NCBI GenBank assembly: GCA_009760855.2
Contig: WPIO01000003.1
Span: 13,689,001-13,753,000 of the forward strand
Length of the DNA: 64,000 nucleotides
Reading direction: 5' to 3'
From: Cristatella mucedo
Taxonomy: Eukaryota > Bryozoa > Phylactolaemata > Cristatellidae
The notes under the pieces were generated by a model. The model was given only the letters and a program-made list of their open reading frames with translations, made no database searches and had not been told where the DNA came from. A program made the position numbers and the translations under genes. Below are positions 25,034 through 36,081 of this stretch, one piece after another. Position 1 is the first letter of the stretch; each line of letters opens with the position of its first letter.

Positions 25034-26108
25034 CAATCCCTCCCAGCCTTCGAGCACCTCAAATTCTCTCAACTCACTTGCTGCATGCATTGATGACATC
25101 CGCATATGGATGGCAGCAAATTTTCTAGAACTAAACGATGACAAAACTAACTTACTAGTTATGGGCAAACCCAGTGTGATTCAAAAATTGGAAAGGCTGA
25201 CTCTCAAAATTGGCTCTGCCAGCATATCTCCTGTCGAATCAGCTCGAAATCTAGGTGTCATATTCCAAAGCGACCTCTCGTTAGACGACCATATCAGCTC
25301 CACGGTCAAAGCTGCCTATTTTCAGCTTCATAATATTGCTAAAATTCGGGCTTGTTTAGATAAGGAAACCACGCCCAAGTTGGTCCATGCATTCGTGACA
25401 TCTCGTCTCGACTTCTGCAACTCACTGCTCACTGGCCTACCAGCATGTGCGATCAGGCGATTGCAGCTGGTGCAAAACTCTGCAGCTGAGCTTGTCTGTC
25501 GTGAGCGTTGCAGTTGCCACATTACTCAACTTCTCGCCGACCTCCACTGGCTACCAGTCAAGTAACGGATTGACTTCAAGGTTTTGTCGCTCACTTTTAG
25601 GTCCCTTCATTCTAAGGCTCCAGCCTATCTCTCAGATATACTCCCCCATCAGGCCAAGCATCGTACCACCCGCTTTTCGGAATCCAAGTCTACAAATACC
25701 TCGTACAAACCTCAAATCCTTTGGAGACCGTGCATTTAGTTCGTATGCTCCCAAAGCTTGGAACTCCCTCCCGACCTGCGTCAGAACATCCCCTGACCTG
25801 ACCACATTTAAAAGGAACTTAAAATCACACCTATTTAGGACAGCATTTAGTGGGTCCCTGTGATTCGTCCTTGATGTGCTTATGCGTGCTGACACTGTGC
25901 ATGCTGCCACTAACCACATTTGCATGCTGACCCTGTGCATGTCACCCCTAACCCTGTTATTCATTTTGTTTATTTTTCAAGCATGATTTTACTTACCATT
26001 TAATTGCATTTCCCTTTGCAGCAAATGTAAAGCACCTAGAAAGAGATTAAGTTCTCTGAGGGTGCTTTATCAAGTACATTATCATTATTATTGTCATTAG
26101 TATTATAA
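25034..26108 (+). mobile_element. CR1/L2-type LINE, well-preserved 3' kilobase
   Basis: One of the two best copies. An open frame from 25110 to 25565 encodes the RT C-terminal domain: MAANFLELNDDKTNLLVMG at its start, then LDDHIS, NIAKIRACLD, FVTSRLDFCNSLLTGLP and LVQNSAAELVCRERC. One stop (TAA near 25563, where the family has a Gln-like codon) and a frameshift separate it from the C-terminal APKAWNSLPTCVRTSPDLTT part. The tail has the hairpin at about 26032-26068 and ends in ATT units. 5'-truncated just after the YADD box. Its near-identical partner lies inverted at 36082-37140. Confidence 0.88.
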
Positions 26109-26429
26109 GAAAAGGGCACATGACTTTGACTGTGCCCAACTTGAGATGATATCTCGTCGGTTTTGGGAGTTGACTTGTGCTTGAAAGTAGGCACACCGAA
26201 TAGAACTGTCATTCTAACGGGCTCTTTCATCTACAGCCCAAGACTCAACACAATTTCGGACACAGGCTTATTCGGCCCGAACGCTTGGACCGGGATATTT
26301 TCTCATGGACATCATGACCACGGAGGTTGCATTTCCCTGGTACACATCACCAATTATAATCAAGTGGGCACACAGAAAAATACTAGGTGAAAGAAATGAA
26401 TAACTTCGGAATGCCATTTGGAGTTTCTG

Positions 26430-28268
26430 AGACGGCAGTGTTTGAGCAAATGTCTACATTCAAGCATGTCACTAGTGACCTCAGCATTAAGTTAATATCC
26501 TAATCAAAGAAGACAACTGGTCCCTTAAACCCTATTCCCACTGTCCTGCTCATACGTTGCATTGATCTGCTGTTGCCATGCATAACTAACATCATTAATA
26601 TGTCATTAGCCTCAGGTCATGTCTCAGCACCTTTCAAAAAAGCTGTAGTCAGGTCACTACTCAAAAACGCCACAGCAGACCAAGAGAACTTGAGCAACTA
26701 CCACCCAGTCTCCCTTCTACCATTCCTATGAAAGACACTGGAATGAGTCGTGGCAGGCAGGCTAGCTGAACTCATATAATGAAACTTTGCATCTAGTAAG
26801 AAAGTTTCAATCTGGTTTTTAGACCTAATCCCTCCACAGAGTCAGCATTGCTTCGGGTGTGTAACGACCTTAGGAATACAATTAGGTAGAGCGACTCTGC
26901 TTGATTTGCTCAATCTTTCTGCAGCTTTCGATACCACCGATCACCAAGCCCTTCTTGATGGCCTCTCATCTCACCTGGGCATCACTGGCACTCCAATGGT
27001 TCAAGTCCTATCTCAGTGGGAGACACCAGAGTATTGATGTGAATGGACAAGATCATCCTAGGTACCTCTGAAATATGGGGTACCTCAGGGCTCCGTGCTC
27101 GGTCTGCTTCTTTTCACGGTTTATACTCTCTCTCTCTTGCCGACGTGATTGCCAAGCACAATCTAGACTTTCACTTCTATGCGGATGACACTCAGTCGTA
27201 CCTTTGCTTTGATCCCTCCCAGCCCTCGAGCACCTCAAATTCTCTCAACTCCCTCGCTGGATGTATTGATGACATCCGCACATGGATGACAGCAAATTTT
27301 CCTAAATTTAATTATGATAAAACTAACTTACAAGTTATGGGCAAACCAAGTGTGACTAAGGAATTAGAAAAGCTAACTCTCAAAATCGGCTCTGCCAGCA
27401 TATCTCCAGCTGAATCTGCACGAAATTTAGGTGTCAGGTTCAAAACGTAACCTTTCATTAGATGACCACATCAGCTCCACAATCAAGTCTGCCTACTATC
27501 AGCTACATAACATTGCTAAAATTCGGGTTTGTTTAGACAGGGATACCACGCCTAAGTTGGTCCATGCATTTGTGATGCGCCGTCTTGACTTCTGTAAATC
27601 ACTGCTTGCTGGTCTACCGGCATGTGCAATGAGGCGCTTGCAGCTGGTGCAAAACTCTGCAGCTAGGCTTGTCTGTCGTGAGCGTTGCAATTGTCACATC
27701 ACTCCACTTCTCGCCGACCTAGACAGGCTACCAGTCAAGCATCGAATCGACTTCAAGGGTTTGTTGATCACTTTTAGGTCCCGTCATTCCTTGGCTCTAG
27801 CCTACTAATCAGATCTACTGCCCCACCAGGCCAAGCACAGTAGCAGTCTTTTCGGAATCTAACTGATTACCTATAGCTTGTACAAACCTCAAGTCCTTTG
27901 GAGACAGTGCCTTTAGTTTGTATGCTCCTAAAGCCTGGAATTCACTTCCGACTTCCGTCACGACATCCCCATGACTTGACCACATTTAAAAAGAAATTAA
28001 AACACACCTATTTATCACAGCCTTGAGTGGGTCCCGGTGATTCGTCCTTTATGTGCTACTGCATGCTGACACTGTTGCATGCTGCCACTAACCACACTTC
28101 CATGCTGACCCTGTGCATGTCACCCCTAACCATGTTATTGTTGTTGTTTATCAAACATGATACCACTCACCATTCGATCGTGTTTCCTTTACAGCAAATG
28201 TAAAGTGCCTAAAAAGAGATTGAGTTCTCTGGGGGTGCTTTATTAAGCGTGTTGTTATTCTTATTATT
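26430..28268 (+). mobile_element. CR1/L2-type LINE with the YADD reverse transcriptase core
   Basis: It contains most RT blocks in broken frames: SLLKNATADQENLSNYHPVS region near 26660-26710, the LDLSAAFD region near 26920, WFKSYLSG near 27000, and FHFYADDTQSYLCFD at 27165-27215, the catalytic YADD box. The C-terminal domain continues from 27430 (LDDHIS, CLDRDTTPKLVHAFV, LLAGLPACAMRRL) to 27808. The tail with hairpin ends in T-rich ATT units at 28268. Several stops and a frameshift at about 27440 make it inactive. The 5' edge is approximate. Confidence 0.85.
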
Positions 28269-28269
28269 A

Positions 28270-29920
28270 AAGCTTGGAAGCTATAACTTGCAAAACGTCG
28301 AGGGGTCAAGATGGAAAATGACAAGCCTGAGTTAAGGTTGAAGTATGGCTATGAAGGATAACGATATTCCAAGGCTGTGCATGGGGTCAATAGGGCCAGG
28401 AGTAGTCTAGTATAGCATTGAAATATATGGCAAAACACGATCAAGAAGTTCTGAAGCACCTGCTTATTCCCATTAGATAAACACAAATCCATTGTGCGCT
28501 CGGGCCCTCAATGCATCCAATACTTTAGCACGACTGTAGAACTAGCAAAGTGGAGAGTTGGAGCGTCTGAAGCCAAAATGCCTGCAGCCAAAAAGTAAGG
28601 GGCGACTGCTGTTTATGTGAAACAGTACACGATTCGGCATGAGCTGAAAGCCGAGTGAAACACTGACAGGTGGGAAAAACAAGCATCGAGGGATGCATCA
28701 TCCTATCCACGAGGGATGCACGACAGCCAGCTCTGCCTTGACAGCAGTGATGACTGAACAACTGTGACCACGCTGTGCTGAGGCAATGAGCCAGGGAGGC
28801 CAATGAGAGGAGGGGGCTGGCCGGTGGTCGCTGGTTGAAAAGAGAGCGTGGGAAAGAATCGCGCATGCCCGGCTAGTCGAGAGGCCAGGCCACCTCAGAC
28901 TGGTGCAGGCGGAAGGCAGAAAGAACGGCAACGCTCGGCTGTCGATGACAGCCGGCTGCTGTCGAAGGGCACGATCAGCAGCATCTGGCTGCAAATAAAA
29001 GCGCAGCTGCACAGTCTGCCACAACCCAGTACAGTGTCGAGCGACAACAAGCACATGACTCAAACACGTCGCAGCTGGCCGAGGTGCCTGGCGGTGAATG
29101 GTTCGGCTACATGCTTGGTGGGTGTAGCCAATACTTTCGGCTAAGGACTACCCTTCGGCAGCCAGCTAACCAGTGTGGGAACCGGATGTCGCTTCTAGGG
29201 CCGAAGCGCTTTACCACATGGCACTAAAATTGGAACAGGTATATATACCAGGCTACAAAGGAGTCTTGGGGGAGCTGCCGACGAAAGGCAGCCCGATCCT
29301 CGGCTACTCAGTCACCTGAGCTCTGGTGCAAGGTGAGATCGGTACAGACTGCTAGGCAGTTCAATAGGGCATCGACTGCATGCCAACTCTTGATAGGAGA
29401 GGCAGCACTGCCAATTCATGGCAGCAGCCGGGCTTGTCCAGCGGCATGGTCAGGAGCTGCCGCCTGTTACGGCAGTGAGTTTCTGATTGCTGGTCGATAG
29501 TTTGTCTGGGAGATCAGAAGGCAGAGAGGCAGCCGAGCTACGATGCTGCATCGCATCTACAAAAATCAGCCAACTGAGAGCTTCAACCTAACCCGACAGT
29601 TCATGGACGACTGCACCGACAATATGTAGTCGAACTAAAGTGCACATTTCAGGCCACTGATAGATAAAATGTCTTTAAACCGTGTTTTATGGTCGAATTT
29701 TGTCTACGCAGTACTTTCGTGTTCTTCTATACTGAATACCAACACTATCCAAACCGCTCGTCCTAGTGCGTGCAGAGAGGGAGCAAACACGTGTCGCCAT
29801 CCTGACAGGGTAGCCTCCACAGTATGCTTGTAAGTTATGCCTTTAAACAAGGTTTTTTCAGAGTTCTAAACGTATGAACTAAAAACACTGCCACATTGGT
29901 GGTGCGCCACATACATAAAT
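28270..29920. other. Intron 8, GC-richer, nothing recognised
   Basis: 28500-29600 is richer in GC and in CAGCCGG-like words than its surroundings, with open frames on both strands but no family match. It could be a decayed element. Confidence 0.35.
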
Positions 29921-30062
29921 ATAATTCGTTTGTATAGCGCCCCAAGAGAACTTAATCTCTATTCAGGTGCTTCAGATTTGCCTCGGGGCTCGAGCCCGCG
30001 ACCTCAGCCAGACCTTGGTCGGGGCGAGCACCTTAACCACTGGACCAAACCAGCTCGGCGTG
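29921..30062 (-). mobile_element. Composite SINE, family B
   Basis: Minus-strand, nearly complete: TGGTTTGGTCCAGTGGTTAA, GGTGCTCGCCCC, B box GGGCTCGAGCCC, tail ATAGAGATTAAGTTCTCTTG then GGGCGC. One of the best copies. Confidence 0.88.
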
Positions 30063-30846
30063 ACAGGAGAGCCAAACTACACACATGATTCTGGCACCTC
30101 CCACTGAGTTCTTTATTTACAAGCTCTTCGTATGCATGTGCTTGCAGCTAACAATTTAGCTCCATAAACAATACATTACAGAAAAGGGTTACACAGCCAA
30201 AAAGTGACCAGAAAGCAAGTTCACAGCCACTTCAGGCATGATTCTTGTCCATTGGTCGGCATTTACTTTAGTCTGACATTATCTTCTACCCTCACAAAGC
30301 CAATCGGCTTGTCCAGGACAAGTTTACCTCGGTCATCTGATCACCTTGCTCTCTACAGCAAAATGACTAGAGAGGGATAGCAACAAGAGTCAAGAGTCAG
30401 TGGTGCCTGCCAGTGTGATCGACAACTGCTCGGCGATTATCCTTACCCAAATATGTGTATAACAGTCTATCAATCGAAGCAACAGATGATCAGCCGATTG
30501 GGCAATTCACTGCCTGACCACTGTTTGGATGAAATAGCTAGCAGCTCTACATGTCCCTGGGCACATCTTCCCTAGCCACTCTCTGGCTGTCGACAGACCC
30601 TACTGATAGAACAAATGGAATGCACCAACGTCCTTTATATATATTACAAACCGACAAGTCCACCATGTCTCCAGTACTAACTATACATGGATTCTGAACT
30701 TCTGCGCATTCTGTGCCAGCTGCTTATGGCAGGAATGCTTGTCGACTACCCTCAGGCAAAAACTCAATCACAGCTAACCGATCGACTACAGTAGGTAAGA
30801 ATAAGCACATGGCTGCACCTGTCACGATCAAATGATGACGTGTCAA

Positions 30847-30882
30847 ATATATATATATATATTTATTTATTTATTTATATAA
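30847..30882. repeat. AT and TTTA short repeats
   Basis: AT units followed by four TTTA units just before repeat R1 copy 1. Confidence 0.9.
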
Positions 30883-30892
30883 ACAATGATAT

Positions 30893-31147
30893 AAATGCAC
30901 GGGCCTCTGGCAAATCCTGTCTAGCCACCCTGAGCTGCTACTTACATTCTGTTCCTTTCCTCGACTGCTCGGCTGACTCAGCTAGGCTTCTCACTTCCTG
31001 TTTGTTGCGTGACGTCAAGTCTGTTGGCTACCTTATGCGTAACGAAAGCCGCTTCGGCTTTGAGTTCGTTATAGAAAACTCTCCTGAATGACACCTGCTT
31101 GGTCTTTGTAGCTTAGTGGAGTTACAGGCAGATACACATTACATGGA
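30893..31147 (+). repeat. Unclassified repeat R1, copy 1
   Basis: Aligns by eye over about 240 bp with the reverse complement of 47464-47725. Shared blocks include TTGTTGCGTGA, AAGTCTGTTGGCTACC, GAAAGCCGCTT, AAAACTCTCCTG and GTGGAGTTAC. Its 3' end is ACATTAC. It resembles the 3' end of a retroposon but not the LINE or SINEs seen elsewhere here. Confidence 0.7.
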
Positions 31148-31311
31148 TGGCACATAGGGGAGGACACAAGGGGTATCATATCTGTAATTAAATCCGAGGG
31201 TAGAGTGGACTAGAAATGAGCCACTAAGGCAAGACAGATGAAAAATATTGCAGGGAGTGCATATATTGGTATATCTAGATAGTAGCCGAAGGCTATTGCC
31301 TGGCTGTATGT

Positions 31312-31455
31312 GCTACCATGGTTTGCCCCAGGGGTAAGGTGCTTGCCTTTAATGACCACGGTCTTCAGCTCGAATGACCACGGTCTTCTGGAGCTTGAGC
31401 CCTTCAGCATATGTAAAGTGCCCGCATACAGATTAAGTTCTCTTAGGGAGCTACA
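31312..31455 (+). mobile_element. Composite SINE, family B, with internal duplication
   Basis: Plus strand: CCCCAGGGGTAAGGTGCTTG head; the AATGACCACGGTCTTC segment occurs twice in tandem-like fashion (about 31350-31390); box GAGCTTGAGCCC; tail CAGATTAAGTTCTCTTAGGG. Confidence 0.72.
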
Positions 31456-31724
31456 GGTATGACATCTATTTATTTATTTTACTTTTGGTGCTCAGGGCTA
31501 ACTATGCACTATGATTGCAGAGACCTATCACTAACTCAGAATCACACTACAGTGCAATTCTATCCTTTGCAGCCGTGGTCCTGTTAAAGTTTTCAAGTAC
31601 CATTAAGTTTATGCTTCACGGTGGCAAAAAGAATACCTTTTACAGGCAGCTGATCATGGTTGCAGTAATGACGACACTTGTATAGAAAAACTAACCGTAG
31701 CATATTCAACAAACAAATTGATTC

Positions 31725-31885
31725 AATAGCCTCATTTATATACAAGCAGAAGAGCCTTAGAGGCTAGCACGGCCGCTTGCAGTAGGCAATACAAAATTGC
31801 CAGCTGCAGTACTCGAACTCACGACCGGGTTTGTGAAGTGTGAGCACCTCCCCATACGATAAGACTCCAGGACTCATTATATCTA
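31725..31885 (-). mobile_element. Old SINE, family A-related
   Basis: Minus-strand copy with B-box-like GAGTTCGAGTA, GCTTGCAG centre, and an end matching GAGGCTATTGAATC. Diverged. Confidence 0.65.
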
Positions 31886-31956
31886 TCGTCGGGTTTGCCT
31901 ACCTGAAATGCTGCTGCTAGGCGACAATACAAGTTTAGGTAAAGATGGTAGGCTCA

Positions 31957-32065
31957 TTTAGCAGCCCCATTTATACTGCAGCAGGAGCGTGCATCAAATT
32001 TCACCACTGCTTGCACAAGACAATAACTATTGCAGCCACACTACCTGAGACAGCGATGCTTTCTA
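31957..32065 (-). mobile_element. SINE 3' half, family A-related
   Basis: Keeps the end (GGGGCTGCTAAATGAGCC on the minus strand) and the GCAAGCAGTGGTGAAA centre; the tRNA-like head is not recognisable. Confidence 0.5.
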
Positions 32066-32492
32066 GCAAGCATTCAGCGCCACGAGCTATGCCAGAGAGT
32101 CAAGCAGGTGACCAGCGAGCTGCCTGCCAAGAGACCTTAGGCCAGCCCTTTTTGCAGTGATAGCTGCCGGTGACTGGACCTATCGTTTAAAAATTCTAAA
32201 AGCACAATTCCCATTGTGTCCAGAACTACTGCAGCTCGCAGGGTCAGGCAGCAGCTACTTGTTTCGAGAGAAGCAGAGAAGAAAGCAAAGTAACCCACAA
32301 TGTTAACAATGTTAACCTATGGCCGTACCACAAAGTGCAGTTCTCGAGTGCACCGTAATTGAATGCGTTCTGCTGCCCAGAAAGTATGCGTACATTAGCG
32401 TTTACCATTGCACTCTCATGTGATGAAGGGTGTTGCCGGCTTCAGTGAAACCGGATCTATTGCACTGCACTCCCTGATAGCACCAAAGGCTT

Positions 32493-32575
32493 CGTGTGGT
32501 AATAATAATAACAATAATAAATGTGTATAACACCCTCAGAAAACTAAATCTCTTTCTAGGCACTTTACATGGGAT
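32493..32575 (-). mobile_element. Solo LINE 3' tail
   Basis: AAT-rich run (about 32498-32521), then the tail hairpin with the core CTAAATCTCTTTCTAGGCAC, ending near TTTACATG. Probably a very short 5'-truncated insertion in kinesin intron 8. Confidence 0.75.
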
Positions 32576-32948
32576 CACATGCGGCAAAGCAAGCCCGTCC
32601 TGAAGATGCAGTCGGGCTGCTGCTGAAGCTAGGCTGGAGCAGGTTAAAAATGTGGACTTCACAGCCGGCAGGGTCACTGTCTGGTAGAGTACAGCAAACA
32701 GGCAGTGAGCGGTGCATAGCAACCTTTCCCTTCTGCACTTCGTCTAAGCTCTAGGCCAGTCAACGTGTCTCTCAGATTGTGGTACCACCTAAATCAGATT
32801 GTCAGAGTCATGCCGACGTTCATTGATATGTCGACAGGAGAAGCAAGTTTGTTGAGGTTAACGGTGGACGTTAAGTTAACGGTGGACGAATGTGCAACAC
32901 CAGGACCACTGACGATGATGATGCTGAAATAGGTCAACGATGGCTTAC

Positions 32949-33119
32949 CACAGCCTTTCTCTCTTGCAAATCTAAACTCTGCAGGATTTGCATCACGCTT
33001 GCATGCTTCCCATAAAAAGTGACAGCTTTCTCGTTCAAAATAGCACGTCGTGCACTTGCAAGCATGGTGTTCACAAGGGATGAAAATAAAGAACTAAGCA
33101 GCTGTGCCACGCCTTCGGC
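32949..33119 (-). CDS. Unassigned exon candidate, 57 codons
   Basis: A 171-nt open segment on the minus strand lies between a gtgctag acceptor and a good GTAAGC donor, phase 0 at both ends. It has protein-like composition: a hydrophobic helix (VAQLLSSLFSSLVNTML), then ASARRAILNEKAVTFYGKHA and a final LQSLDLQERKAV. I do not recognise the family. It sits in intron 8 of the kinesin, on the same strand, but a phase 0/0 cassette cannot be spliced between exons 8 and 9 (phase 1) without breaking the frame. It could be an exon of a nested gene, a captured gene fragment or a chance ORF. An internal ATG at 33065 could also be a start. Neighbouring exons were not found. Confidence 0.4.
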
Positions 33120-34755
33120 CTAGCACTTCAGCGTCAACCTCTCTCAGCTCCACTGGCAAACAGATGCAAGGAAAAAATGACAAGGAGTCGATGTGCCACT
33201 CTAAACCTGCAACGAGCACTGTGGCTCCTAGGATGGATGGAGCAAAGCCGTTCCTTGGCAGCATAATGGAGCATGAACCCGAAGTATGAACCAATCAAGC
33301 CACTGGCAGCTGCCCCACCGACTCGATCTGCAACTTGCTGAAATGGCTGCCATAATAATTGCAGCAGGTATAATTGCACAGGGTGGGATATTTGCTGCTG
33401 TCTAGGGCCATGGCAAGTGCACACTTTAGGCTAGAGTTCCCACTGGGGTGAACCTGCCTGCACTGTCTGGTACTAATGACCGCAGCCATTCTGCCAAGCC
33501 ACCTAAGCAACCAATGTGAAAGGTAATAGCTGACGTGGGCACCGGGCCTCGGCAGCAGCAATGGTGGCTGACGCAAAGGCTGCAGCAGCAGGTGCTGAAG
33601 CTGAGTCGAGTAACAGTTGCTTGCTCAAGGAATTGTTCACGGCACTGGGCTGCAGTCAGTTCATGCTGCCAATTCTAGATAGTGAGCAAAGCATTTTGTC
33701 TCTGTCACCATAGCTGGCTTGACTGCAACAGCAGACAAACGTACTCAGCAGGAGCAGTGGCTGCACAAGAAGGCAAAGCAAGGAGCTCGTGTTTGGGCAG
33801 CCGAAACACAAGTACACGCGTCGGGTGGCACCATAGTTGCTTAGGTGCACAACTTGGCTAGAGCATTCAGTGGTTGGAATGAAACTATCTCGGTGGGGAA
33901 GAATGACAACTCCAGCACTAGTAGCAGCAGCAACAGCAGCCACTAGCCACTACAACAGCTACTGGAAACAGAGAAGCTGGCTGCTGCTACTTATGCACAC
34001 ATCTAATGTATTCCAGCGCCGGCTAAGAATTGTGGCATGCATCTGACGCAGCTGCTCGGTCACAGCTGCACGGTCATGTCAACTGGTAGTAGACAGACTG
34101 AGTAGACACACCCATTGGCTGGACATGCAGACACTTGCAGAAGGGGGCGGTTGGTAGGTAGTGTGGCATCTTTAAATGCCATTCCAGCAGCCAGTGCAGT
34201 GTTGCTTGCACTGAGTCGATGCTTGTTGCAATTACTTGTGTCAACATCCACAGAACAGTATGCTGATCAGTATACAAACAAAGCTGACCCCCCCCCCAAT
34301 TACCCTACTAAGACTGTGCTGCATTGCTAGCATTACTCGTTCTCCAATATAAGTTGTCCTGCCCAAAACAGTGCATCAGCCAGGATGTAGCCAGGCCACC
34401 GTCCAGGAGCAGTTAGGTGGCACAGACATTTCAGGACCGTGCATGAAAGCACCTTACACATATATCAAAAAATATATTTTTGTCCATTGACTATCATGAT
34501 GCAGTGTTATGGTTAGCAACGCGTTACTCACGAGGGCTAATGGGTGCCGAACTCGAAAGTAAGCCCATTTGCTGCTGCCCCCTTAGCAACCGAAGAGCTG
34601 TTACTGACAGCTGATTGCAGGTCCAGATTTCGGCAGCAGGGCTATAGATAGTACCCCACTCAACCACAGGGTGTTGAACGACAAATAAAAAATCTGCTTG
34701 CAGAGCAAAGTGAGCTGTAACCTTTAAATATGGCCGTCAACCTCAGGGTTACATT
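33120..34755. other. Intron 8, unassigned
   Basis: Upstream of the orphan exon on the minus strand; 33130-33420 has long open minus frames, but I could not place splice borders that join to the orphan exon in phase. Confidence 0.35.
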
Positions 34756-34759
34756 TGTA

Positions 34760-35760
34760 GTCGTTTTTTATCTAATATAAGGTGCAAAATCTTCTTGACG
34801 TGCCGGCAAACTGAGGAAATTGGGAAGACACCCAGTGACTTGGACCACAGCTGGCAAACCGTGTTGAGGCATGCATGCAGTACTAGCAGCTATGGCAAAC
34901 GGATACCTTAAGAAGGTTAGCAATTGACAGATCGCTTGGAAGCTGTGGTTAAGTAAAAAAGCAGCCCGATATACCGATAATTCAGAAATTTCCATACTAG
35001 GGATGATGGAGAACCAGCCTGTGTCTGGAAATCCTCGGGCTTCAACCAGGAGCAATGATCGGCTCCTGTAAATGGAGTACCTGAAATCCTGTTTTGCACT
35101 GGCTCGACTCCATGCCCAAACACTCCAGCTAAGCACCAGCATGATCCTCTGCGAGCTGGTGCAGTGGCTAAGGCTCAAAGAACACGAGCTGATGGCAAGG
35201 GTAGCAAAGAAAGCTCAGCTGCTGATGATAGCTCACAAAGAAGCACTCATTGAGTGCGTGCACGGACACAGAACGATCGACGATTGAGGGTGAATATTCT
35301 TTACCGATGAAAGTACGCTCACCGTTTATGGCAGCTGTAAACGTCAATCCTACGTTTGACGAAGTAATGAAACATATGCTGATGATGCCTGCTTGCACCA
35401 TAAGTATGGGTAAGATCAGTGATGGTGTATGGAAGCTTTTTAGAGGGAGACATGGAAATACTTCGAGCATTGTGGGCATAATGAATAAAGATGGCTATCT
35501 GCAAATACTGGACACTGTTGCTGTGCCAAGTGCATTACGACTGCTATGCACTAATTTGATTTATCAACAGGATAACGACCCGAAATATACCGCCAAAGTT
35601 GTTCTGCAGTTTCTCGTCAAGTCCTCTCATTTCAATGTTTGCTGTGGTCGAGTCAGAGCACGGACCTCAGCCCAATTGAACATCTATGAGACGAGGTTCA
35701 GTGTCGGCTGAGAGCTCCAGGGAGTAACACTAGATCAAGGCCAAATTATGGCACAAGTTG
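34760..35760 (+). pseudogene. Second decayed Tc1-type transposase, different lineage
   Basis: Plus-strand pieces in more than one frame. FTDEST near 35300 is the first Asp block. GIMNKDGYLQIL (about 35475-35515) and IYQQDNDPKYTAKVV (about 35560-35605) are typical of Tc1 transposases and hold the second Asp. TDLSPIEHL followed by a stop where Trp is expected (about 35665-35695) holds the final Glu. The upstream part contains a decayed DNA-binding half. It is not a close copy of the relic at 195-1216: the MNKDGYL and QQDNDPKY blocks are kept here and were lost there. A SINE abuts its end at about 35835. Confidence 0.85.
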
Positions 35761-35834
35761 CAAGTGGTTTGGCATGCTAAGCTATCCAAGGCAACTCTAA
35801 ATCGATTCCGAGCCAGTCCGAATAGAAGAAGTAT

Positions 35835-35968
35835 GTAATATATCGTTCATTTGTACAGTACCCTGAGGAAACTTTCTAATCAGGTGCTTCACATATGCCA
35901 CGGGGCTCGAGCCCACGACCTCGGTCAAACCTTGGTCGGTGCGAGTACCTTCAGGACCAGCACGGAAG
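35835..35968 (-). mobile_element. Composite SINE, family B
   Basis: Minus strand; box GTGGGCTCGAGCCC and CGTGGCATATGTGAAGCACC; the tail lost about 8 bases of the hairpin loop side (AGAAAGTTTCCTCAGGG). It abuts the Tc1 relic. Confidence 0.75.
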
Positions 35969-36081
35969 TGATCAGTGAGGGATAATATCCTAATAGCATT
36001 AGTGCTTCTAAAGCCTATGCTTAGGTTGTCATGCTCGATAAATCCTGTGTTAGGCTGCTGTGTTTGCCTTGACATCAATTT

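Noticed and set aside
33130-33420. Further exons upstream of the orphan exon (frame with GLIGSYFGFMLHYAAKE)
   Set aside because: No donor gives phase 0 into the orphan exon, and frames on both strands are open, so chance is likely.
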